Origin: an uncultured Rhizobiaceae group bacterium
GTDB lineage: Bacteria; Pseudomonadota; Alphaproteobacteria; Rhizobiales; Rhizobiaceae
DNA length: 64,000 nt
Reading direction: 5' to 3'
Assembly (NCBI GenBank): GCA_947501445.1
Contig: CANMVS010000010.1
Location: 1 to 64,000 of the forward strand
Shown: positions 27,930 through 37,161 of the stretch, piece by piece
Layout: every line of letters starts with the position of its first letter
Numbering within the stretch: the first letter of the stretch is position 1
Position numbers and translations under genes: made by a program
Notes under the pieces: model-generated
What the model was told of the DNA's origin: nothing
The model's database searches: none
The model's input: only the letters and a program-made list of their open reading frames with translations

Positions 27930-28937
27930 TCACGTATGACGAATTTTTGGATTGACGAGCCCATAGAGCAGGTCAACAATGAGATTGACGATCATCACAA
28001 AAAGACCGATCAACAGCAGCCCTCCCTGAACCGAGGGATAGTCTCGTCGGAAGATGGAATCGAGCATCCATTTACCGATACCCGGCCATGAAAAAATCGT
28101 CTCTGTCAAAATGGCCCCGGTCAACAAAACGCCGACCTGCAGACCAATGGTGGTAACAACCGGTATCAGAGCATTTCGCAACGCATGGATGCCGACAACC
28201 CGTCTTGGCGAAAGTCCCTTGGCACGGGCGGTTCTGACATAATCTTCGCCAAGCACCTCAAGCATGGCAGAACGGGTCTGCCGCGCGATCACCGCCAGCG
28301 GGATCGTGCCAAGCACAATAGTCGGCAAAATCAGATGCGACACAGCAGAGGAAAAGGCACCTTTTTGCCCGGATAACAGACTGTCGATTAGCATGAAACC
28401 GGTAACAGGCGGAAAGAAATAGATCAGTGAGATACGGCCCGAAACGGGTGTCCATTTCAATATGCCCGAAAACAGGATGATCAGCAGAAGGCCCCACCAG
28501 AAAATCGGCATTGAATAGCCCACCAGAGCAGTACCCATCACCCCCTGGTCAAACCAGGACCCGCGTTTTACCGCAGCAACGATACCTGCCGTAATACCCA
28601 AAATCATCGCAAATATAATCGCACATAATGAAAGTTCGATGGTCGCGGGAAACAGCGTGAAAAACTCCTCAAGAACCGGTTTTTTGGTAATGAGTGAATT
28701 GCCAAGATCGCCCTGAAACAGGCCGAAAAAATAATCTAGATACTGCTCCCAGATTGGCCGGTCATAGCCAAATTTCTTTAGCAGTTCCGCGTGACGTTCC
28801 GGTGTCAGCCCGCGTTCGCCGGCCATCAGCAACACAGGGTCGCCAGGCAACAGTCGAATGAAAGCAAAGGAAGCAATGGTCACGCCGAAGAAGGTCGGGA
28901 TGAGCAGGCCAAAACGCCTGAGAAGATAATAAAACAT
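27930..28937 (-). CDS. oligo/dipeptide ABC permease, DppB-like
   Basis: A 335-residue permease starting at ATG 28937. Opening MFYYLLRRFGLLIPTFFGV and RLLPGDPV are diagnostic of DppB. C-terminal ETIFSWPGIGKWM and a six-helix core. Lies directly after the hairpin that follows the binding-protein gene. Confidence 0.9.
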   Translation of the reverse strand: MFYYLLRRFGLLIPTFFGVTIASFAFIRLLPGDPVLLMAGERGLTPERHAELLKKFGYDRPIWEQYLDYFFGLFQGDLGNSLITKKPVLEEFFTLFPATIELSLCAIIFAMILGITAGIVAAVKRGSWFDQGVMGTALVGYSMPIFWWGLLLIILFSGILKWTPVSGRISLIYFFPPVTGFMLIDSLLSGQKGAFSSAVSHLILPTIVLGTIPLAVIARQTRSAMLEVLGEDYVRTARAKGLSPRRVVGIHALRNALIPVVTTIGLQVGVLLTGAILTETIFSWPGIGKWMLDSIFRRDYPSVQGGLLLIGLFVMIVNLIVDLLYGLVNPKIRHT

Positions 28938-28957
28938 GATCTATCCGGTGATGTAAA

Positions 28958-28990
28958 AGGGCCACCGGTGCAGGATGCACCGATGGCCAC
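28958..28990 (-). terminator. hairpin between peptide-binding protein and dppB-like genes
   Basis: GGCCACCGGTGC (28960-28971) and GCACCGATGGCC (28977-28988) form a 12-bp stem with one wobble and a 5-nt loop. Only a short T run follows on the minus strand (CTTTTAC). As after the Liv-type binding protein, it likely stabilises the upstream mRNA or lowers read-through into the permease genes. Confidence 0.65.
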
Positions 28991-29012
28991 ATTTTCTCAA
29001 TCACATATGTTC

Positions 29013-30608
29013 TTACTGTTTCAGGTCTACACCGTAGAACGAATGTCCACCGAATGGATCGATGACAAAACCTTCAACATTATTGCGCATTGCCTTGTGA
29101 ACCACTGAGTGTGCAATGGTTGCCCAGGGTGCTTCGCGCTTGAAGACTTCCTGTGCCTGCTCGTAAAGCGCTGTGCGCTCTGCAGGATCAGAAACGACCT
29201 TGGCTTTCTGGATCAGTGCTTCGAACTCTTCGTTACACCACTGAGCACGGTTGGAACCACCAACACCATCACAGCCCAAAAGCACAGCGAGGAAGTTGTC
29301 CGGATCACCATTGTCTCCGGTCCAGCCGAGAAGAACAGCACCATCACGGTCTTCTTCTTTTGAACGCTTCAGGTATTCGCCCCACTCATAGGAGACGATT
29401 TCCACGTCAACGCCAACTTCCTTGAAATCAGCCTGAAGCAGCTCGGCCATACGGCGGGCGTTCGGGTTGTAAGGACGCTGAACAGGCATGGCCCAGATTT
29501 TCATATTGAGATCTGAGACACCTTCATCTGCCAGCATCTGCTTTGCAGCAGCCGGATCAAACGCATCATCTTCAATATTTTCGTTGTAGGACCAGATTGT
29601 TGGTGGAATCGGGTTCTTGGCTGCCTTGCCGGCGCCCTGGAACACGGCATCAAGAATGCCCTGCTTGTCGATGGCCATGTTGAGCGCTTTTCTGACCTTC
29701 GGATTGTCGAATGGCGCTACTTTCGTATTGTAGGCCAGGTAACCGACATTAAGGCCTTCCTGTTCAGGAAGCTTCAGATTGGCGTCCGCACGAATCGCAT
29801 CAAGATCGGCCGGATTTGGGTAGGAATTGAAATGACACTCACCGGCCAGCAGGCGCTGGTGACGCACGGATGCATCCGGTGTGATTGCGAAGATCAGATT
29901 GTCGATCGCAGCCTTGCCACGCCAGAATGGCTCATGCGCTTCGTAGCGAATAACCGCATCTTTCTGGTAATCCTGGAACTTGAATGGGCCAGTGCCAATG
30001 GGCTTCTGGTTCATGTCTTCCATGGAACCGGATGCAGCGAGCTGATCGGCATATTCCTTGGACATGATGGACGCAAAATCCATGCCGAGGTTGGCAATCA
30101 TCGGTGCTTCCGGACGGTTAAGCACGAATTTGACGGTATTGTCATTGACCTTGACAACATCCTTCAAAAGATCAGGCATCGACATGCCGTCAAAATATTC
30201 CCATGCGGAACCGGCTGTGTACTCATGCCACGGATGGGTTTTGTCCAGCTGACGCTTGAATGTGTAAACAACGTCGTCGGCATTCATGTCACGTGTCGGC
30301 GTGAAATAGCCGGTTGTGTGGAATTTGACGCCATCGCGAAGATTGAACGTATATTCCAGGCCATCATCAGAAACGGACCAGCTTTCAGCCAGACCCGGGA
30401 TGATGTTGGTTGTGCCTGGCTCAAATTCGACAAGGCGGTTGTAAACGTTTTTCGACGATGCGTCGAAAGTCGTACCTGCCGTGTAGAGCGCCGGATCAAA
30501 TCCTTCCGGCGAACCTTCCGAGCAATATACGAATGTGGTGGCGCTGGCGGTTGCGGTCATCATTGCCGAAACCGCGAAGGCTGACAAAATCAGCTTGGTG
30601 GATCGCAT
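29013..30608 (-). CDS. peptide-type ABC transporter substrate-binding protein (SBP_bac_5)
   Basis: A 531-residue periplasmic binding protein of the DppA/OppA class. The start chosen is ATG 30608, 9 nt from AGAGGA; an ATG at 30614 is only 3 nt away from it. Signal peptide MRSTKLILSAFAVSAMMTATASA. SEGSPEGFDPALYTAGTTFDA at the mature N-terminus and SWSVSDDGLEYTFNLRDGVKFH are typical. First gene of the transport operon DppABCDF. Ligand probably di- or oligopeptides, though glutathione or nickel-binding relatives exist. Confidence 0.88.
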   Translation of the reverse strand: MRSTKLILSAFAVSAMMTATASATTFVYCSEGSPEGFDPALYTAGTTFDASSKNVYNRLVEFEPGTTNIIPGLAESWSVSDDGLEYTFNLRDGVKFHTTGYFTPTRDMNADDVVYTFKRQLDKTHPWHEYTAGSAWEYFDGMSMPDLLKDVVKVNDNTVKFVLNRPEAPMIANLGMDFASIMSKEYADQLAASGSMEDMNQKPIGTGPFKFQDYQKDAVIRYEAHEPFWRGKAAIDNLIFAITPDASVRHQRLLAGECHFNSYPNPADLDAIRADANLKLPEQEGLNVGYLAYNTKVAPFDNPKVRKALNMAIDKQGILDAVFQGAGKAAKNPIPPTIWSYNENIEDDAFDPAAAKQMLADEGVSDLNMKIWAMPVQRPYNPNARRMAELLQADFKEVGVDVEIVSYEWGEYLKRSKEEDRDGAVLLGWTGDNGDPDNFLAVLLGCDGVGGSNRAQWCNEEFEALIQKAKVVSDPAERTALYEQAQEVFKREAPWATIAHSVVHKAMRNNVEGFVIDPFGGHSFYGVDLKQ

Positions 30609-31039
30609 TATCATTGTTCCTCTTATGCTCCTCCAGAAATTGTATTGGCCCCGGTCTGTGAACCGAGGCCGCGCCATATAAACACCTTTGTGTTCAAAAT
30701 GAAACAGTCTGAATAAATGAATTTTTTCGAACAATTCAGGTCCCGTTTCCGGTCATTTTCAACGGTCTGAAAAACGGCATCATGTTGATAAATTTTTAAA
30801 AAGGAACACCACAGGAGATTGCGCACTCTTTGCACGCAATCTGTAATCAATTCAATTGGTTCTGCCTGTGGGGCGTTTTTCTGACACACGGCCGCACATC
30901 ACAACAACAACCTATGATTGTGACTTTTTCATATTTTACACATGAGTATTTTTCACATTCCACCCATCGGAAACACCACTGCCAAAAAAATAATTGGCAT
31001 GCCGCCGCGAATCCATCAATAAAAAACTGGGACTCACTG
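30609..31039. promoter_or_regulatory. AT-rich upstream region of the peptide transporter, with palindrome
   Basis: No gene is seen. GATTGCG (30817-30823) and CGCAATC (30835-30841) form an inverted repeat with an 11-nt centre, about 210 bp upstream of the binding-protein start. It could be an operator or a leader hairpin. The rest is AT-rich and should hold the promoter of the transporter operon. Confidence 0.4.
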
Positions 31040-31139
31040 GATCGTTTCACGTTTGTCTGAAACGGGACAACGGTGTCGGCTTTTGATTTTGTTGATGCAA
31101 TCAGGTTTTACCGATTCCGTCAAAACCTGAATGGCTCTA
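31040..31139 (+). repeat. RIME/Bru-RS-like intergenic repeat, copy G
   Basis: Nearly complete copy (head loop has one deletion: ACGTTTGTCTGAAACGG). Tail hairpin TCAGGTTTTACCGATTCCGTCAAAACCTGA. The terminal CTA at 31137-31139 is the TAG stop of the creatininase-family gene. Confidence 0.88.
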
Positions 31140-31865
31140 CTCTTCAAGAAAGACAGTGTAGTCCTTCGCGACAGCAGCACAGGCTGCTTCAAACAGGGCC
31201 TGCCCCTGCTGCGGTGTTGCAAGCGCCGAGTGAGAGCCGACGCGGCCATCGGGAAAGCGGGCACGGTGCTCTTTTGGTGGACCGTGTTTATCGCCGGCGT
31301 GGGCGCGCATGAAGTCAGCGGTCAGTTTTTCAGGCGGCCCCAGCCCCTGATGTTCTACAATACGATAACGCGCCTGTGTGATGGCAATTTCGGAGGGTGT
31401 TGCATGCATGCCCTCCCAGTCTGCGTACCATTCGGACCGCAGGACATTGACCGCATCAAAATCCCACCAGCTTTTGACCCGTACTATATCCATTCTGTCG
31501 GCAAGAACCGTGTGGATCGGCGCAAGATTGGCACCGTGGCCATTCAGAATATAAATATGGCGAAACCCGTGATGGATCAGCCCCTCAACCACTTCGCCGA
31601 CCAGCTGGCCAAAGGTTTCCGCAGAAACAGAAAGTGTTCCGGGAAAATCCATATTGAAGGGTGCAGGCGTATACCCAAGTACCGGTGCAACCAGCGCGTT
31701 GGCGCGCTCAGCAGCCCCAAGCGCAATATCCTGCGCACACAATGCGTCCGTTCCGATAAGACCAATGGGCCCATGTTGCTCATAGGATCCCGTTGGCAGG
31801 AAAATGCCATCACTGGTGCTTAGGTGAGCCTCGACTTCCGGCCACGTCATCAATTCCAGTCTCAT
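31137..31865 (-). CDS. creatininase-family amidohydrolase
   Basis: A 242-residue member of the creatininase family (binuclear metal amidohydrolases). Metal-ligand motifs seen: GSYEQHGP (residues about 27-34), GTDA, ILNGHGAN (about 105) and HATPSE (about 150). The start chosen is ATG 31865, which overlaps the GST stop as ATGA; a GTG at 31871 is in frame. True creatininases, amidases of pyrrolo-sugars and several cofactor-maturation enzymes share this fold, so the substrate is open. Its stop TAG belongs to repeat G. Translation is coupled to the GST-like gene. Confidence 0.8.
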   Translation of the reverse strand: MRLELMTWPEVEAHLSTSDGIFLPTGSYEQHGPIGLIGTDALCAQDIALGAAERANALVAPVLGYTPAPFNMDFPGTLSVSAETFGQLVGEVVEGLIHHGFRHIYILNGHGANLAPIHTVLADRMDIVRVKSWWDFDAVNVLRSEWYADWEGMHATPSEIAITQARYRIVEHQGLGPPEKLTADFMRAHAGDKHGPPKEHRARFPDGRVGSHSALATPQQGQALFEAACAAVAKDYTVFLEE

Positions 31866-32518
31866 CCGCACCCTGCCAGTGCTGATGCAATCCAGCTTTC
31901 CATCGCAGGCCGATAGGTTTGCAGTTCCAATTGCACATTTGGTTCGCGCTTCAACGCTGCATAATAGGCAACAACATCCTGTGGCATGAAAACCGAGAGC
32001 GCCATCGCATCATTCAAGAGTTCCAGCACTGTCAGTGTTATGGCATAGCCGCAATCTGCAAGGCTCAGGGTTTCCCCGGTCAACAGGGGAGCCGCATCCA
32101 TCAGGCGGCTTAACTGCTGCAGCCTTTCGCCAATCAGCACAGCCTGCGCGCCCACGTGAACCGTATCGCGGCCGGCTGGATTGACATGGCCAAAGAGCGC
32201 CCTGACGCCTGGCTCCAGCCGGGTATCGTGAAACCGCGACAGGGCACGCGCATGGGCACGGGTACGCATGTCCGCAGGCCACATGGGCGGCATTGGCTGC
32301 AGCTCATTGAGATATTCATTGATGGCTTCTGAATCAGCCAGCATAAAACCGCCATGGTCTATCGCCGGCAAAGTGCCGGACGGCACGATTTCCCGGTATG
32401 CATCACTGCCATAGCCACCGGGCGGTGGCACATCCTCAAAGGCCACCCCCTTGGCGCGCAGGACAAGGCGCACTTTGGCGCTATAGAGACTTGGTGGAAT
32501 TGAATAAAGCCTGATCAT
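31862..32518 (-). CDS. glutathione S-transferase family protein
   Basis: A 218-residue protein with an N-terminal thioredoxin-like GST domain (MIRLYSIPPSLYSAKVRL, then PSGTLPAIDHGGFMLADSEAINEYL split by Pro of the cis-Pro loop GTLPA) and a C-terminal helical domain. The Ser in SLYSAKVR is the likely glutathione-activating residue. Close to zeta/beta-like soluble GSTs involved in isomerisation or dehalogenation. It forms a two-gene operon with the creatininase-family gene. Confidence 0.8.
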   Translation of the reverse strand: MIRLYSIPPSLYSAKVRLVLRAKGVAFEDVPPPGGYGSDAYREIVPSGTLPAIDHGGFMLADSEAINEYLNELQPMPPMWPADMRTRAHARALSRFHDTRLEPGVRALFGHVNPAGRDTVHVGAQAVLIGERLQQLSRLMDAAPLLTGETLSLADCGYAITLTVLELLNDAMALSVFMPQDVVAYYAALKREPNVQLELQTYRPAMESWIASALAGCG

Positions 32519-32610
32519 GATGCATCCGGGTTGGATTGAGGCAAATTGGCATGCATGGTTTGTGTACTATGCAAAGCACCAGATTACCCGCAATCCCACA
32601 CGGCACAATC

Positions 32611-32674
32611 AAAAAACCTCCAGCCGGGGCCGGAGGTTCTTTAAGTTCACCGACGGCACAGCAAATGTGCCGTC
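32611..32674 (-). terminator. double hairpin terminator after autotransporter 1
   Basis: First hairpin GACGGCACA (32652-32660) and TGTGCCGTC (32666-32674). Then AACCTCC (32615-32621) with GGAGGTT (32632-32638), followed by six Ts on the minus strand (32616-32611). Both lie just past the 3' end of the autotransporter gene. Confidence 0.8.
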
Positions 32675-32694
32675 AAATGTGTTGTCGCTGTGTC

Positions 32695-35600
32695 CTACCA
32701 GTTGACACGCATTCCCAACTTGCCATTACCAGCCTTGTAATCTTCGGCAAAGATGAAGTTGGCCTGACCGAACACAGTCAGACTGCTGTTCTTGATCCGG
32801 GCGTTGAAGCCTGTTCCGACCTCACCGAAGACACCGGACACATCGTCCGTGATCGTCAGACCGGGGCCTGAGGCGAGGAAGGTGCTGTTGTCACCCAGGA
32901 ATTCATTGCCGACAAAGGCGCTGATATAGGGTTCAAACAGGGCTTTATCATTGTTGAAGGATCCACCAACCCGGCCACCCAGTTTACCGCGCAGGCTTTC
33001 ACCATCATCAAATGTGACTGGTGCACCCAGTACGGTGACATCGTCTATCTGCGTGTTCACATAGGCAAGGCTGGCCACAGGCTCGATGAAGTAACCGTTG
33101 CCGGTGGTCTTGCGATAACCGGTTTCCACACGGCCACCCAGTGACACGGCATCAGTTGAGACACCCACGCCCGAGATTGTCAGATCAGCATCAAGGAAGT
33201 CCGCCTTGAACAGGCCATCCAGATAGAAGCCATTATTGACCCAGCTGGAGTAGATACCGACCTGTGGTCCCTTGAACGTTCCGCTGTCGCCTGCACCGGT
33301 AAAGTCAACATCATTATAGGCCCAGCCGCCCAACACGCCGACAATCAGCGTGCCTTGCTTCTGTTCGAAGGCACGGTCGATACCACCCTGGATACCGAAC
33401 ATTTTCTCTGTATAGCTTGTGTCAACACTGACCGGCTGGTTCGGAAATGGTGTGAATGTCTGTGTTACATCACTTTCGGCATAAAGGCCGATTGTCCGCA
33501 TCCAGGCACCATATTCGTCATCCTGGAACACAGGCGCAGGGTTCTTTCCGAGAGGCCCGTAGCCCGAAACATCCGTTGCACCGTCGTCGGAGCCAAATAT
33601 GTCACGCAAGTCACTTGCCCGGTCAATCCAGCTATCCGCCGTCGTGTGCCACATGCCCTGAGCAATGCTGATGGACTGCGGCAGTACAAAGGCGCTGCCA
33701 TCAGGATAGGAGGCCAGCACCCATGTTTTATCGGGTGCATAACCGGCTATCCAATCAGCCGGAGCTGGCGTGTCGTCGAGGAACAGATCATAAGTGAAAA
33801 GTCCCTTGTCGATCGGTCCACCGTTGAGTGTAAAGTCACCAAGAGCCGTATTGCCGGAAACCACACCAACCACCGCTAAGCCAGTCGGATTAAATTGTCC
33901 ATTCGGACCCGGAGCAAAATCATTGACGGTAAGAGAGGTTGGATTGCTTACATCACCAGCTATCAGCAACACATCGGCAGATGATGAAATTGGCGCTGGT
34001 CCACCCAACAGGGCATCAATAGCCAATTCACTTGTGCCGCCTCCGGTAAAATCACCCGCAACAATCGTCAGATCACCTACACCGGAATTATAGAATGGGA
34101 GAGGACCAAAACCGCCAACAACTCCGTTGACCATATCAATCAGGCCATCATTGTTGTTAAAAGTGTCAAGACCTGATGTACCAGCGCCAAATCGTGCTCG
34201 GCCGTTCACATTGATTTCACCTGAGTTGTTTACGTTTCTTTCGCCGTTTGCACTCGCGAAAACAAATCGTGTAACGCCAAAAGTGGTAAGTTGTGAATCG
34301 TTGCCACTGCCGTCTTCAAGATTATTGAGTATGGCGCTGTCTGTAGCAGCTGCACCAAAAGCTCGGATACGGTTGGTACCTGACGTTTCCCAAGTGCCAG
34401 TTTCACTTCCACCGTTGCCATTGTTAACGGTTGAACTGGAGTTGTCGCTTCTTAGAAAAACATTGCCGTACATGGTCCCATTGTTGGTCATCAGACTGGT
34501 CCCGTCTGAGCGGGCCCTCACAATATCACCATTTCGCGCATCAAATTCCGTGACCAACATACCTGTTGATTCATTGGTCAGCGTGAAACTACCAGACGAC
34601 CGCGAACGCACGGTGGCGGTTGGAAAATTCCCTTCACCGCGCATTATTCCACCATTACTTATTGTCACGTCCCCTGAACTGGCCGGTCTGTTTACAATCC
34701 TCACCGCGCTTCCATTATTTGCGATAACCGAACTGTCTTCGCCAACATTGACATCCACTGTACCCGTTATCCGGCTGTTGATATCAATTCCGTTGCCATT
34801 GGTGGCTGTAATTGCAACCGGAAGCAAGGCATCCGGGCCAACATCCACCTTCGTGGTAATTTCACCGGGCCCTCGTTGCCAAATGCGTACACCAGTGTCA
34901 ACGGCGTCAATATCTGCTCCAACAGATACATTGGTCTCTCTGTTGAGGCCCGTAACGCGTCGCCGCCAGATGTCGATGCCATCCTCACCCGCGTTGATTG
35001 ACCCTTCAAATGTCAAAGGGTTTCCGTCGCGTGTGGTCGCCACCGAAACATCTCCACCACCAAAATTGGTACGCACGTATATACCGTCACTTCCAGTTGC
35101 ACTGCCGGCAATCAAGCCTCCAATTGCACCACTGGAATTAACCGTAACATCACCACCACCACCATTGAGGGCTACTATGCCAATGCCATCGGAGCGAACC
35201 TCGCCGGACTGAGCATCTCCATCAACAGTAATATTGACATCGCCGGAACCAATATTGGCACCGATGAGGCCAAAGACATTCGCTTCAACGAGCGCATTTG
35301 CGTTGACTGTCGCGGTTCCAGCACCAAATGTCAGAGCAAAACCACCGATAGCCGGCGGGTCAATCGCTGCATTGATATTAAGGGTGGCGTTACCATCATT
35401 TGAAATGGCTCCGGCGCCAAACAAACCAGCTGTAACACTAATTTTTCCTTCGGTATTGACGACCACGTCGCCGCCGCCAAAACTAGCGCCAAGAACGCCG
35501 CCGCCAATTGGCCCGTTCAATATAGCGAGAGGTCCTGGCAATGGAGGTAACGGCAGGATCGGAGCATTTGCACCTGATACATTGACGATACCTGAGTCAA

Positions 35601-37161
35601 TATTAACATTGCCGTCCTGAAGACCAACTCCCAAAACACCGATTGCACCTGCATTAACTACACTTGTCGGATCAGCATTGATATCGACTTCACCTTCGCC
35701 GCCATTGACAGCAAGCAATCCGACATATTCGGCATTGACCGTGCTGCCCGGGTCAACATTCAACTCTGCCTCGCCGCTACCAAAATAAACGATGCTTGCA
35801 GCGCCAACGGCAGGAGCATCACCATTGAGAATAAGAGGTCCTATACCGCCTTTAACCGTTACTGTGGAATTGCCGACTGTGGAAATACCAAGAGCACCAA
35901 ATTGACCATCCGTGGAAATGTTACCGTATGTGGTAATCATTGTATTGCCTGCAAGACTTGCGCCGATTACACCGCCGGACACCGGCACCAGCCCCAGGAG
36001 AGGAACAGGCACAGGCGCACCTAGGTTTCCAGTGGCCAGCACTGAACCTGAATCTATTGTAACATCGTCCAGCCCGGCGCCATAGATGCCCGGACCGTCA
36101 AAACCGCGTACGCTTCCATACACCATGCCGCCGCCATCATCATATCCATCAATGGTAACCGCTCCGCCAAGCGAAACCGCAGAGATACCCCTACCCAGCG
36201 CATCAACTTCTCCGGAGTTCATTACCTCCACAGATCCCGCAGCTAAAATATTCACACCTGTGCCCAACACAGAATTAACAAGGCCGAGGTTTTTGACTGT
36301 TGCCGAACCACCCAATGGGGCTAATCCCGGGCCACCGATCTGGATACCGTTTTCGTCCGCATGAATTTCGCCATCCACCTCGTTGTTTACAACGGCATTT
36401 CCTGCACCGGTTATATTAACACCGTTTCCGCCGACCGCTAAAACGCTCTGCCCAATCTCACCGGTATTATTGACTGTCGCCGTACCCGACCCAATCCCGG
36501 TTGTCATATAGACACCGTCGTTTTCAGCGCGAATGATTCCGTTGCTGTTCAGCGTCAGATCTGCGGCACCAGCGACGCTTACAATAACAACGCCCCCGCC
36601 GGATGTCGGAACACCAGCAGTGTCACCAATACCCGTTGCATTAAGTATGCTCGTGGCTCCAAGCGTCATATTCACTGTGCCACCCAAAGGCATCAACACG
36701 TTGACTGCATTGCCGTCAGTCGACGTAACCATGCCATTTAACTGATAGACCTGAGAACTTCCGGGAACCACGGTTATGACACTTATTCCGTGCCCACCAT
36801 TACCTGAAATCCGACTAGATGGATTCAACATATTCCACTGTAAGTTGTTGCCAACGGGTAAAGTCAGCTGAATAGTATCATCAACTGTGGCGGTCCCGAC
36901 TATGTTGACTGTGGTGTTAAGAAATATGGTTGTTGAAATGCCGCTTGGTTCGTTACCAGTACACGTAACGGAGTTAATGTTACTACTGCAAGCCGCCGCC
37001 GCCATCTCAGGCATCACGACACCAATGGTTGGCACGCCTACAGCAGCAACACCCAGCGAAACAGTGCTGAGCAACAATTTACGCTTGAGAGCGGCCAAAT
37101 AGCTCTTTGGCTCGCATGCACCAGATTTTACATTACCAGTAATTCTATCAGTCGAATTCAT
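32695..37161 (-). CDS. autotransporter 1, beta-helix passenger with C-terminal beta-barrel
   Basis: A 1488-residue type V secretion protein. Start ATG 37161 behind GGGGAG. A long charged N-terminal extension precedes the hydrophobic signal segment (KRKLLLSTVSLGVAAVG to about residue 58). The passenger (about 60-1180) is made of repeats such as GGGDVTVNSSGAIGG and GNATVNNTGEIG, a parallel beta-helix. The last ~280 residues form the outer-membrane barrel (ASLAYVNTQIDDVTV, FEPYISAFVGNEF), ending in Trp. Unrelated in passenger sequence to autotransporters 2 and 3 as far as I can see. Probably a surface adhesin. Confidence 0.9.
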   Translation of the reverse strand: MNSTDRITGNVKSGACEPKSYLAALKRKLLLSTVSLGVAAVGVPTIGVVMPEMAAAACSSNINSVTCTGNEPSGISTTIFLNTTVNIVGTATVDDTIQLTLPVGNNLQWNMLNPSSRISGNGGHGISVITVVPGSSQVYQLNGMVTSTDGNAVNVLMPLGGTVNMTLGATSILNATGIGDTAGVPTSGGGVVIVSVAGAADLTLNSNGIIRAENDGVYMTTGIGSGTATVNNTGEIGQSVLAVGGNGVNITGAGNAVVNNEVDGEIHADENGIQIGGPGLAPLGGSATVKNLGLVNSVLGTGVNILAAGSVEVMNSGEVDALGRGISAVSLGGAVTIDGYDDGGGMVYGSVRGFDGPGIYGAGLDDVTIDSGSVLATGNLGAPVPVPLLGLVPVSGGVIGASLAGNTMITTYGNISTDGQFGALGISTVGNSTVTVKGGIGPLILNGDAPAVGAASIVYFGSGEAELNVDPGSTVNAEYVGLLAVNGGEGEVDINADPTSVVNAGAIGVLGVGLQDGNVNIDSGIVNVSGANAPILPLPPLPGPLAILNGPIGGGVLGASFGGGDVVVNTEGKISVTAGLFGAGAISNDGNATLNINAAIDPPAIGGFALTFGAGTATVNANALVEANVFGLIGANIGSGDVNITVDGDAQSGEVRSDGIGIVALNGGGGDVTVNSSGAIGGLIAGSATGSDGIYVRTNFGGGDVSVATTRDGNPLTFEGSINAGEDGIDIWRRRVTGLNRETNVSVGADIDAVDTGVRIWQRGPGEITTKVDVGPDALLPVAITATNGNGIDINSRITGTVDVNVGEDSSVIANNGSAVRIVNRPASSGDVTISNGGIMRGEGNFPTATVRSRSSGSFTLTNESTGMLVTEFDARNGDIVRARSDGTSLMTNNGTMYGNVFLRSDNSSSTVNNGNGGSETGTWETSGTNRIRAFGAAATDSAILNNLEDGSGNDSQLTTFGVTRFVFASANGERNVNNSGEINVNGRARFGAGTSGLDTFNNNDGLIDMVNGVVGGFGPLPFYNSGVGDLTIVAGDFTGGGTSELAIDALLGGPAPISSSADVLLIAGDVSNPTSLTVNDFAPGPNGQFNPTGLAVVGVVSGNTALGDFTLNGGPIDKGLFTYDLFLDDTPAPADWIAGYAPDKTWVLASYPDGSAFVLPQSISIAQGMWHTTADSWIDRASDLRDIFGSDDGATDVSGYGPLGKNPAPVFQDDEYGAWMRTIGLYAESDVTQTFTPFPNQPVSVDTSYTEKMFGIQGGIDRAFEQKQGTLIVGVLGGWAYNDVDFTGAGDSGTFKGPQVGIYSSWVNNGFYLDGLFKADFLDADLTISGVGVSTDAVSLGGRVETGYRKTTGNGYFIEPVASLAYVNTQIDDVTVLGAPVTFDDGESLRGKLGGRVGGSFNNDKALFEPYISAFVGNEFLGDNSTFLASGPGLTITDDVSGVFGEVGTGFNARIKNSSLTVFGQANFIFAEDYKAGNGKLGMRVNW

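Noticed and set aside
31073-31136. Recurrent peptide MSAFDFVDAIRFYRFRQNLN in several small frames
   Set aside because: It is the translation of the dispersed repeat, not a protein family.
34127-35212. Long plus-strand frame (361 codons) antisense to autotransporter 1
   Set aside because: Lies wholly inside the passenger coding region; Pro/Ser/Thr-rich translation is the mirror of Gly/Asn/Asp-rich repeats. No start signals.
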